A stretch of DNA of 13,961 nt from assembly GCA_017458865.1 (NCBI GenBank), contig JAFSZW010000438.1, positions 1 through 13,961 on the forward strand. The letters are read 5' to 3'. This document shows, one piece after another, positions 7,121-13,961 of this stretch. Below the pieces are notes generated by a model, which did no database searches, had not been told where the DNA came from, and saw only the letters and a list, made by a program, of their open reading frames with translations. Positions within the stretch are counted from its first letter, which is position 1; the number at the start of each line of letters is the position of its first letter. A program made the position numbers and the translations under genes. The stretch comes from Clostridia bacterium (GTDB taxonomy: Bacteria > Bacillota > Clostridia > Christensenellales > Aristaeellaceae).

Positions 7121-7149
7121 TTGACAGTTACCCTGGAGATGGCTATAGT
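7121..7149 (+). promoter_or_regulatory. sigmaA-type promoter P2 of the nucleosidase gene
   Basis: A perfect TTGACA (7121-7126) and TATAGT (7144-7149) are 17 bases apart. The predicted start is near 7156, giving a leader of about 53 bases to the ATG at 7209. Together with P1 it makes a tandem promoter pair that is the strongest in the window by sequence. Confidence 0.7.
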
Positions 7150-7208
7150 AATGCTTGGTCACTATCATCTCGACAGATACTCATAAAACATTACGGAGAG
7201 TGAAACCC

Positions 7209-7994
7209 ATGAGCAAGAAGATTTGTTTTACTGTAATGATCGTCGCCCTTATCCTGTTTTCTGCCTTCTCATGCCTGGCAGAGACAAATGAAAAACTGGC
7301 ACTGAAAACAGGCATTATCGGGGCTATGGATGAGGAAATTGCCTCCCTGATTGATGCGCTGACAGACGCCAGTATCGAGAATGTTGCCGGAATGGCCTTC
7401 CATGTGGGAAAACTGGATGGAATGGATGCGGTCGTTGTGAAAAGCAACGTTGGCAAGGTAAATGCGGCGGCATGCGCTCAGATACTGATCAGTGTGTTTA
7501 AGATAGACCAACTCATCAATACCGGCGTTGCAGGCTCTCTGGATACCAGCATTGATATTGGAGATATTGTCATATCCACAGATGCCGTCCAGCATGATAT
7601 GGACGCGACAGCGCTCGGATTTGTCCGTGGCGAGATTCCATACAGCAATACGTCCTTCTTTACCGCAGATGAAGAGATGAGAGCACGTGCGGTGAAGGCT
7701 GTCAGCAACGTTGCGCCTGAAATCCATGTCTTTGAAGGACGTGTTTGCAGCGGTGATCAGTTTATCGCGTCCCATGAGCAAAAGGAAGCCATCGTTTCCA
7801 CGTTTGGAGGTCTGTGCTGCGAGATGGAAGGTGCAGCAATTGCACAGGTCTGTCATCTGAACGGAATCCCCTACGTGATCATCCGCGCCATTTCCGACAA
7901 GGCCGATGATTCTGCGGAAATGTCATATGTGGAATTTGAACAGATGGCTGCAAAACGGTGTGCGGCCATTACGAGGTACATGATTGCACATTGA
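7209..7994 (+). CDS. Exported 5'-methylthioadenosine / S-adenosylhomocysteine nucleosidase
   Basis: This 261-residue protein is an MTAN (Pfs/MtnN family) with an added signal peptide. Residues 1-24 have KK, a hydrophobic core and SCLA before ETNEK, so signal peptidase I cleavage after Ala24 is likely. The lipobox reading (AFSC) is poor. From residue 35 it follows the E. coli enzyme: TGIIGAMDEEI (catalytic Glu43, E. coli Glu12), NTGVAGSLD, HDMDATALGF, CSGDQFIA, CEMEGAAIA (Glu205 and Glu207) and RAISDKAD (Asp230, E. coli Asp197). The family cleaves the glycosidic bond of MTA, SAH or 5'-deoxyadenosine to give adenine and the thioribose. All key residues are present, so it is probably active, but outside the membrane, where the usual role in SAM recycling does not apply. 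ATG 7209 was chosen because GGAGAG precedes it and an upstream TTG at 7155 lies at the predicted P2 start site. Confidence 0.88.
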   Translation: MSKKICFTVMIVALILFSAFSCLAETNEKLALKTGIIGAMDEEIASLIDALTDASIENVAGMAFHVGKLDGMDAVVVKSNVGKVNAAACAQILISVFKIDQLINTGVAGSLDTSIDIGDIVISTDAVQHDMDATALGFVRGEIPYSNTSFFTADEEMRARAVKAVSNVAPEIHVFEGRVCSGDQFIASHEQKEAIVSTFGGLCCEMEGAAIAQVCHLNGIPYVIIRAISDKADDSAEMSYVEFEQMAAKRCAAITRYMIAH

Positions 7995-8039
7995 TACAGG
8001 TCTGAAACTGACAGTCCCTCATGACGGGCAGCAAAGCAA

Positions 8040-8080
8040 AAACAGTCTTCCCGTTTTCGGCGAGAATGGGAATGCTGTTT
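8040..8080 (+). terminator. Hairpin after the nucleosidase gene
   Basis: AAACAG (8040-8045) pairs with CTGTTT (8075-8080). The stem continues inward as TTCCCGTTTTC with GAGAATGGGAA, with one mismatch, three G-T pairs and a 3-base loop, about 18 paired positions in all. It starts 45 bases past the stop. The right arm ends in TTT but no longer T run follows on this strand. An A run precedes the stem, so it could also work on the minus strand. It is probably a terminator. Confidence 0.5.
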
Positions 8081-8178
8081 GAGTGATTCACTGACGTTTG
8101 CAGCTTTGCAACAGACTACAAACATCTGTCCCGCTCACATGTATAACTTTTTTCATACTGACTGATATGGAAATAAAA

Positions 8179-9651
8179 ATGTCTGCGCAATTGATTGCTG
8201 ACAATCTTTACCGGGTGATTCTGCTCACCTCAATGACCTTGCTGATCATCATGCTGGTCCACAATCTGGTGCTCTACCGGCAGAAACTTTCCAGCCGATT
8301 TTCCATGATGCTGCTTTGCGGCACATCCGTATGTGTATTTGAGTTTCTGTGGGATACCTTCAGTTTTTACCCGGAGCTGAGTCCGCTTATTTACATCTGT
8401 ACAGGCGCTTACACGATGTCGTTCCTGAATTTTGTAGGATTATTCAACCGATACTTCCTGGATCGTTTTGGAATCTCGGTACACAAAAAGTGGGTCACCT
8501 GGCTGATCTACGATCTGCCGAACGCCATCATGCTGATTCTCTGTATCACAACACCATGGACACATCTGTTTTATTATGTGGACCCGGCAGGCACGGTCCA
8601 GTATATGCCGCTGAGCACGTTGTATTATGTGCTTCTGTGGACGTATAATCTTACTGCATTGGGTCTTGCTGTGCATTATATGCTCAGCAAGAAAAAAAAG
8701 GATGCCAGCCTTGCCAAAACAGCAAGAAGCCTGATCATCTTTGGTTGTATCCTTACCGTCTTCGATCTTATTCAGATTTGGATTCTGGGCGGCACGTATA
8801 GCGATTATCTGGTTTCGTCTCTGGCTGTATCCGTCTCTCTCGTCTACCTGACAGCAAACATCAATGTCAACGCTCTGATGGAATCCAGATCTCAGTTTGA
8901 GGCGGTGGAAGCCGATCTCCGTGTCGCCGCAACCATTCAGTCAGAAGCGCTTCCCCCGCCCGCTCCCGAATTTCCAGATCATCCGGAGATAAATCTGCGT
9001 TGTTCCATGGACACAGCAAAAGAGGTCGGCGGCGATTTCTATGACTACTTCTCCATAGACACTGACCACATCTGCTTTCTCATTGCGGATGTTTCAGGCA
9101 AGGGAACAGCCGCAGCGCTTTTCATGATGAAGGCAAAGACAACCATCAAGGACTATGCCCTGACAAATAGCAGTACGGCAGAGATTTTTACCGCTGTCAA
9201 TCCCCGTCTCCGTGAGAACAACGATACAGGAATGTTTGCTACCGCCTGGATCGGTATTCTGGACACCCGGACGATGGTATTGCAGTACACCAACGCAGGG
9301 CACAATTATCCAGTCCTTCAGCGCAAAGGGGAAGCCAGCGCATTTTTGAAAGCCAAGCATGGACTGTTTCTGGCCGGTATGGATGACACAGAGTATCACT
9401 TCAGTGAACTGCAGATGATGCCTGGTGACCGGCTGCTGCTGTATACCGACGGCATTCCGGAGGCACGCAATTCCGAAAAGAAGTTCTACGGCGATGAGCG
9501 GCTGCTAGAGGTTATGGAAAAATCGGTCAATACGAGCGGCGATGAGCTGATTGCGAATATAACAAATGATGTGAACGCTTTTGTCCAGGACGCGCCGCAG
9601 TTCGACGATATGACAATGCTTGTCGTAACCATCAAGGGCGGGGATGAATAG
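8179..9651 (+). CDS. Membrane-anchored SpoIIE/RsbU-type PP2C phosphatase
   Basis: This 490-residue protein has an N-terminal half with about six to seven hydrophobic segments (near 13-32, 41-58, 68-90, 105-125, 145-168, 184-203 and 209-226). A linker helix follows (LRVAATIQSEALPPP, 248-262, typical of RsbU-like proteins), then a PP2C domain. Metal-binding motifs are GGDFYDYF (Asp286), IADVSGKG (Asp304), NAGHNYP, LLYTDGIPEA (Asp424) and QFDDMTMLVV (Asp476/Asp477). The family dephosphorylates the serine of a STAS-domain anti-anti-sigma protein, releasing a partner held by an RsbW-like kinase. The membrane half may sense a signal; I could not assign it to a named sensor domain. ATG 8179 was chosen because ATGGA lies 7 bases upstream; ATG 8167 in the same frame lacks a good site. 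It lies 181 bases before the MATE gene, with no clear terminator between. Confidence 0.9.
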   Translation: MSAQLIADNLYRVILLTSMTLLIIMLVHNLVLYRQKLSSRFSMMLLCGTSVCVFEFLWDTFSFYPELSPLIYICTGAYTMSFLNFVGLFNRYFLDRFGISVHKKWVTWLIYDLPNAIMLILCITTPWTHLFYYVDPAGTVQYMPLSTLYYVLLWTYNLTALGLAVHYMLSKKKKDASLAKTARSLIIFGCILTVFDLIQIWILGGTYSDYLVSSLAVSVSLVYLTANINVNALMESRSQFEAVEADLRVAATIQSEALPPPAPEFPDHPEINLRCSMDTAKEVGGDFYDYFSIDTDHICFLIADVSGKGTAAALFMMKAKTTIKDYALTNSSTAEIFTAVNPRLRENNDTGMFATAWIGILDTRTMVLQYTNAGHNYPVLQRKGEASAFLKAKHGLFLAGMDDTEYHFSELQMMPGDRLLLYTDGIPEARNSEKKFYGDERLLEVMEKSVNTSGDELIANITNDVNAFVQDAPQFDDMTMLVVTIKGGDE

Positions 9652-9832
9652 CCGTTATGCTGTTCCACGCGGCACCTGAAAGTGGATCAATGCGTTTTGA
9701 ATAAGCAGAACGGTTTCATCCCGGGGCGGCTGAGTGAACAGTCCGCCGCACAGCCCGGAAACGGTGAGGGCGGTTATCCCCTGTGGAAGACCATCTGAAA
9801 CAGGTATTCAGCAAAATGGAATGGAGAGTATT

Positions 9833-11191
9833 ATGAGGCGAATTCAACTGTCAGACCATTTCACATTGTCCACAATCCTGCTGTTTTCCCTGCCCAGCAT
9901 AGGCATGCAGATTGTGGACAACACCTATCAGGTAGCGGATGGATATTTCATCTCCAACTACATTGGTGAGGCAGCTTTTGAAGCAGAAAATCTGATTTTC
10001 CCGCCGCTTATGATTGTGACATGTGTAGGACTGATGTTCGGCACCGGCGCCAGTGCCCTGATTTCAAAAGAACTTGGGGAGGGCCGGCACAAGAAAGCAA
10101 ATGAAATCCTGAGCATGGCCGTTTCCGTACTGCTGGTTTTGGGCGTGCTGCTTTCAGTGGCGCTGTATTTCCTGCTTCCCTCCATCGCACACTGGGTGGG
10201 CGCATCGGAAACGCTTGCACCGGACTGCGTTATCTATGGACGGGTGCTCGCGTTTTTCGTCCCCTTCCAGATGCTTTCCATGGCCTTTCATCCCCTGCTG
10301 ATTACGGCAGAACGGCCCGGATTGGGACTGGTTACAACCATTGCCAACGCAATAGCGAACATCCTCCTGGACTGGGCTTTTGTGGCAGGATTTGGCTGGG
10401 GTATGAGGGGAGCGGCTGTTGCCACAGGACTTGCCTGGACAATCAGTGCAGTGATTCCCCTGGTCTATTTCGCAAATCAGAAGCGATCCCTGCATCTCAC
10501 GCGTCCCACTCTGATTCCGGGCGATCTTGGTCAGACCATGTACAACGGCGCATCTGAAATGGTGGACGCTGTAGCCTACGCGATTATCGCCCTGATTTAT
10601 AATCTCCAGATGATTCGCTATCTCGGGGAGAGCGGCGTAGGCGCATATGCGGTAAGCGAATATGTATCCGGCCTGTTTTCAGCGGTATTCTACGGCATCA
10701 GCATGAGTATCGTGCCCGTCGTAGGCTATCATCTTGGAAAGAAGAACGTAAAGGAACTGCACAGCCTGAGGCGGAACGGCTTTATCCTGATGGCCATATT
10801 CGGTTTTGCCATGACCGGGCTCTGCCTTGTTCTGGCCGGTCCGATTTCGCGGTTCTTTGTGGGATACAATGAGGAGCTGACCGCCCTTGCGATTCAGGCC
10901 TTACGGCTGATCTGCCTGAGCTTCCTGCTGGGCGGGATCACGACTTATGCATCCTCTTACTTCACAGGATTAAATCAGGGCTCGGCGTCTCTTGCCATTG
11001 CTGTCGTGAAGGGCTTTATCGGACCGCTGGCGATGGTTTTCCTGCTGCCGTGGCTTTTCGGCCCTGTCGGTCTGTGGCTCTCCACCCCTGCCTCGGAAAT
11101 CATGGCACTTTGCGCAGTCCTGCTGTGCTTTTTGTGGTGGAACAGGAATGAAGACCGGAAAGTGCAGGAAGAAGCAGCACCTGAAACATAA
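9833..11191 (+). CDS. MATE family multidrug/metabolite exporter
   Basis: This 452-residue integral membrane protein has the length and pattern of MATE proteins, with about 12 hydrophobic segments in two related halves. Family-like features are an N-terminal LLFSLPSIGMQIVDNTYQVADGYF, the loop GTGASALISKELGEG, a second-half ISMSIVPVVGYHLGKKN, and GPLAMVFLLP near the end. Members exchange Na+ or H+ for drugs or secondary metabolites and export them from the cytoplasm. The substrate is unknown, but the NRPS gene starts 27 bases downstream, so export of its product is a reasonable inference. The start at 9833 follows GGAGAG at about 6 bases. An in-frame ATG at 9821 and a GTG at 9734 lack a good ribosome binding site. 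Confidence 0.92.
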   Translation: MRRIQLSDHFTLSTILLFSLPSIGMQIVDNTYQVADGYFISNYIGEAAFEAENLIFPPLMIVTCVGLMFGTGASALISKELGEGRHKKANEILSMAVSVLLVLGVLLSVALYFLLPSIAHWVGASETLAPDCVIYGRVLAFFVPFQMLSMAFHPLLITAERPGLGLVTTIANAIANILLDWAFVAGFGWGMRGAAVATGLAWTISAVIPLVYFANQKRSLHLTRPTLIPGDLGQTMYNGASEMVDAVAYAIIALIYNLQMIRYLGESGVGAYAVSEYVSGLFSAVFYGISMSIVPVVGYHLGKKNVKELHSLRRNGFILMAIFGFAMTGLCLVLAGPISRFFVGYNEELTALAIQALRLICLSFLLGGITTYASSYFTGLNQGSASLAIAVVKGFIGPLAMVFLLPWLFGPVGLWLSTPASEIMALCAVLLCFLWWNRNEDRKVQEEAAPET

Positions 11192-11218
11192 ACCGAACAA
11201 CATCCAAAGGAGAACAAG

Positions 11219-13961
11219 ATGATGGAAACCATTATTCATCATTTTCTGGTGCACGCAAAGACGCGGCCGGACAGTATCGCTGTACTGGATATTCAGGGTG
11301 CCTACACCTATGACCATCTGAACCAACGTTCTGCATATCTGGCAGAAAAGATCCTGGCTGAGCTTTCCCATGACGGGCAAAAGCAGGGAAGAATTGCGCT
11401 GCTTTTGCCCCGGACGAAGGATTATCTGACCTCGCTTTTGTCAGTCCTGCGTGCCGGCTGTGCAGCCGTACCCATGGATGCTGAATACCCGGCGGAGCGC
11501 GTCCGTGCCATGCTTATGGATGTGGGCTGTTCAGTCTGCATCACCACAAAGGACCGGGAAAAGGAACTCACAGGCACACCCTGCCTGTTTCTTGAGGATA
11601 TTTTCCCGGATGGCAGCGACGTGCCTGAGGCGGACATATCGCTTGATTATTCCAGTCTGGATGCGGAGGGCCTGATTCTTTATACCTCCGGTTCCACAGG
11701 AAAGCCCAAGGGCGTCATTCACCGACAGCAGGAGCTCAATGTAAACCCGGAAACCATGGAGGGGTTCCTTCCGCTTTCCGAGAACACGCGCACCCTTTGT
11801 ATCGCAGGATTCAGTTTCATCGCTTCCCTCATTGACCTGACCCTCCCCCTGTTCTTCGGCGGCAGCGTATACATTGCCAATGAGATGGAGCGGAAAAACG
11901 TGGACATGATCTGGGCGCTTTTCAGCAAAAGGCAGATCACCGGCATGTTCCTGCCGCCTCAGATGTACAGTGTTATGCGAAAGCTGCATGGACCGCTGCC
12001 GCTTGAATACGTCCTGCTGTCCGGCGAAAAAGCCCAGGTGGAGCACACAGCAGATGACCCTCTTGTGTATGAGTTTTACGGAGCCAGCGAATCGCCCGCC
12101 ATGCTGATGCACCTCATGGGCGAGGGTGATGCCCATTCACTTGGAAAGCCCTGCAGGGGCATTACAGCATATCTGATGGATGATGATGGGCAATTCGTAA
12201 CAGAACCCGGTTTAATCGGGGAACTGTGCATTGTAAGCCCTTACATGGCACTCGGCTACCACGGGCTTCCGGAGGAGACCGCCAAAAAGTTTACCGAAGA
12301 TCCTTCACAGCCCGGCAAACGCCTGTTCCATACCGGTGACTATATGGCATGGGACGCAAGCGGCGATCTGATCTTCCATGGCCGCAAGGATCACATGGTA
12401 AAGATCCGCGGTTACCGCGTGGAGCTCGATGAGGTTCGCCGTGCTGCAGCCCGCTTTGAGGGCATTACTGAGGCTGCCTGCGTTCCTGTGCACGTGAACG
12501 GCGGCGATCACATCTGCTGCTATTATACCGGCCAGGAAGTATCCAAGGAAGCGCTGAAAGCGTTTATCGGTGCATCCCTGCCGGAATACATGGTGCCTGA
12601 GTACTGTGTGCATCTGGATGTCATGCCGCGGAATGACCGGAATAAGGTGGATTATCCTGCACTCAGGGCAATGGAGATCAAAGCGGATGAAGCGGAATAT
12701 GAGCCGCCGATGACCGCACTCGAAGAGAGCATCTGCAAAGCCTTCGAAGCTGCGCTGGATGTGAAACGTGTCAGCGCCATTGCAGATTTCTTTGACCTGG
12801 GCGGCACATCGCTCAGCGTGGCTGTGCTGATCAGCAATCTGGATGTGGATTGCGCCATTTCCTTCCAGGATGTTTCCGCCAATCCTACTCCCCGGGCTCT
12901 GGCTGCGTTCATTGAGGCCAGGCAGACAGCGAAAAAGCCGACGCTTGAAATGAACCGGGCAGACTATCCCCTGACCAGAACCCAGCTGGGTATTTATCTC
13001 GAAAGCCTTACCGGCGGCAGCAAGGAAACCTACACCTGTTCCTATCTGGCCCAGGCAGCACCGGGCATCACTGCGGAACAGCTGATTGAGGCAGCCCGGA
13101 AGGTGATTGAGGCGCATCCCGGCATGCGGTATATCATCCATGCAGACAAGGACGGCATGCCCAGGATGGTCATGCGTCCAGATGCTGAAATCAGCATCCC
13201 TGTCATAGAAGGTACGGAGGAAGGACGGCTTGATTTCATGCAGTCTTTCATGCCGGTCGTGCCCATGATGGATGCCATTTTGCTCCATCTGGCGGTGTAT
13301 CGCACCCCGGTGCGCTGCTACCTGGCCATCAAATCCCATCTGATTTTCTTTGACGGCACTGCCATCAGCCTGTTTATTTCTGAAATGAACAGGGCGCTGG
13401 CCGGGAAACCCTTACTGGGCGAGGTCTACACCATCCAGCAGGCCGCCCTGTATGAGGAAGGCCTGCTGGCGGACGGCTCTCATGAAAAGGCAAAGGACTA
13501 CTACCTGAACCTGTTCAAGGCTGCCGAGGATGTGCCTGCCCTGAGCGGCGACCTGAACGGCCCGCTGACACCGGGCGTCAGCGAGAACATCCGCTGGGAA
13601 CCCGGCACGCTGACCGTGGAACGGGTAAAGGCTTTCTGCGATAAGATTCATATATCTGAGAGCAGCTTCTTCATGGGCGCGATGGCCCTGATGCTGGGGA
13701 AATACCTGAACAGCAGACATGTGAGCTTTTCTACTGTTTACAATGGACGTCCCCTGTCGGAGATGAGCGGGACGATTGGCACGCTGATCAAGCGCATTCC
13801 CGTGTACGGAAACCTCGACAAGGACCAGGCAGTTGGGGAATTCTTGCGGAGCATCAGCAAGCAAATCTTCACCACCATGGCCAACGACATCTATTCCTTT
13901 GACGAGGTGCTCAAGACCTGCCCGGTCAACGAGGACGTTGAGTTCATCTACCAGGGCGATC
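11219..13961 (+). CDS. Nonribosomal peptide synthetase, A-PCP-C order (3' end outside window)
   Basis: The frame is open from ATG 11219 to the window edge: 914 residues, no stop. AAAGGAG (11206-11212) precedes it at 6 bases; an adjacent ATG at 11222 is possible. Domains: an adenylation domain (about 1-485), most like the D-alanine ligase DltA type, with LYTSGSTGKPKGV (Tyr155 onward), YEFYGASES (284-292), HTGDY (371-375), KIRGYRVELDEV (395-406) and catalytic-type Lys476 in NDRNKVDY; a carrier protein (about 495-570) with DLGGTSLS, Ser531 being the phosphopantetheine site; and a condensation domain from 583 (YPLTRTQLGIYLES) through KSHLIFFDG (705-713) and VYNGRPLSEMSG. Two key positions differ from the norm: Ile201 where DltA has the amine-binding Asp, and Leu708 in place of the second His of HHxxxDG. 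The substrate cannot be named. It is very likely in one operon with the MATE exporter. Confidence 0.9.
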   Translation, partial: MMETIIHHFLVHAKTRPDSIAVLDIQGAYTYDHLNQRSAYLAEKILAELSHDGQKQGRIALLLPRTKDYLTSLLSVLRAGCAAVPMDAEYPAERVRAMLMDVGCSVCITTKDREKELTGTPCLFLEDIFPDGSDVPEADISLDYSSLDAEGLILYTSGSTGKPKGVIHRQQELNVNPETMEGFLPLSENTRTLCIAGFSFIASLIDLTLPLFFGGSVYIANEMERKNVDMIWALFSKRQITGMFLPPQMYSVMRKLHGPLPLEYVLLSGEKAQVEHTADDPLVYEFYGASESPAMLMHLMGEGDAHSLGKPCRGITAYLMDDDGQFVTEPGLIGELCIVSPYMALGYHGLPEETAKKFTEDPSQPGKRLFHTGDYMAWDASGDLIFHGRKDHMVKIRGYRVELDEVRRAAARFEGITEAACVPVHVNGGDHICCYYTGQEVSKEALKAFIGASLPEYMVPEYCVHLDVMPRNDRNKVDYPALRAMEIKADEAEYEPPMTALEESICKAFEAALDVKRVSAIADFFDLGGTSLSVAVLISNLDVDCAISFQDVSANPTPRALAAFIEARQTAKKPTLEMNRADYPLTRTQLGIYLESLTGGSKETYTCSYLAQAAPGITAEQLIEAARKVIEAHPGMRYIIHADKDGMPRMVMRPDAEISIPVIEGTEEGRLDFMQSFMPVVPMMDAILLHLAVYRTPVRCYLAIKSHLIFFDGTAISLFISEMNRALAGKPLLGEVYTIQQAALYEEGLLADGSHEKAKDYYLNLFKAAEDVPALSGDLNGPLTPGVSENIRWEPGTLTVERVKAFCDKIHISESSFFMGAMALMLGKYLNSRHVSFSTVYNGRPLSEMSGTIGTLIKRIPVYGNLDKDQAVGEFLRSISKQIFTTMANDIYSFDEVLKTCPVNEDVEFIYQGD

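Noticed and set aside
7155..7208. Upstream TTG start for the nucleosidase, adding 18 residues
   Set aside because: TTG 7155 coincides with the predicted P2 transcription start and has no ribosome binding site; the ATG at 7209 gives a clean signal peptide.
7209..7290. Lipoprotein reading of the nucleosidase signal peptide (Cys22)
   Set aside because: AFSC has Phe at the -2 position and Ala at -3, a poor lipobox; cleavage after SCLA fits better.
7269..7856. 195-residue open frame on the minus strand
   Set aside because: It is antisense to the nucleosidase gene, whose catalytic residues are all in place.
9725..9747. Small hairpin between the phosphatase and MATE genes as a terminator
   Set aside because: GGCGGCTG pairs with CAG-T-CCGCC only with a bulged base, and no T tract follows; it is too weak to claim.
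9734..9832. GTG start giving the MATE protein a 33-residue N-terminal extension
   Set aside because: The extra residues are not membrane-like and lack a ribosome binding site; ATG 9833 follows GGAGAG and gives the normal family length.
11531..12136. 201-residue open frame on the minus strand
   Set aside because: It overlaps the adenylation domain on the opposite strand, with no ribosome binding site and no recognisable domain.
12305..13339. 344-residue open frame on the minus strand
   Set aside because: It is antisense to the adenylation, carrier and condensation domains, which show continuous known motifs; the His/Cys-rich translation is typical of a shadow frame.

Overview
The window looks like the chromosome of a gut- or rumen-type Clostridia member. 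This is inferred from strong AGGAGG-type ribosome binding sites, mid-range GC, sigmaA-like promoters, and a mix of SpoIIE-family phosphatase, HD-GYP-like protein, family 31 glycosidase, MATE exporter and NRPS genes. The sequence alone does not fix the genus. Nothing phage-, IS- or CRISPR-like is visible, and I found no tRNA or rRNA.

Layout. (1) 1-257 is the 3' end of an RsbW-like HATPase gene. (2) 328-1170 is a secreted SBP_bac_3-like protein whose two lobes are in the reverse of the usual order. (3) 1171-1680 is a 510-base stretch without a convincing gene; it holds an SBP-like coding relic, an intrinsic terminator, a possible minus-strand relic and a perfect 14-bp palindrome. (4) 1681-2805 is an M20 amidohydrolase, which converges on (5) 2981-4228 (minus), a tandem HD / HD-GYP-like phosphohydrolase; a hairpin lies between them. 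(6) A divergent promoter region at 4229-4489 leads to (7) 4490-6715, a YicI-type alpha-xylosidase. (8) 6716-7208 is non-coding and ends in two sigmaA-type promoters for (9) 7209-7994, an MTA/SAH nucleosidase with a signal peptide. (10) 8179-9651 is a membrane-anchored SpoIIE/PP2C phosphatase, (11) 9833-11191 a MATE exporter, and (12) 11219 to the window end an NRPS with order adenylation - carrier protein - condensation, cut by the window edge.

How the genes may work together (inference). The MATE exporter and NRPS are 27 bases apart and very likely co-transcribed, which suggests a small peptide or acyl-amino product that is exported. The SpoIIE phosphatase just upstream and the RsbW-like ATPase at the left edge are the two enzyme types of a partner-switching regulatory pathway; no STAS-domain antagonist is visible here. 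The permuted binding protein has no permease beside it and could be a sensor. The M20 amidohydrolase and the exported nucleosidase could act on extracellular or product-related small molecules. The alpha-xylosidase and HD-GYP genes look like independent units. The NRPS carries two active-site departures: Ile where DltA-type adenylation domains have the amine-binding Asp, and Leu in place of the second His of HHxxxDG. Its chemistry may therefore not be standard.
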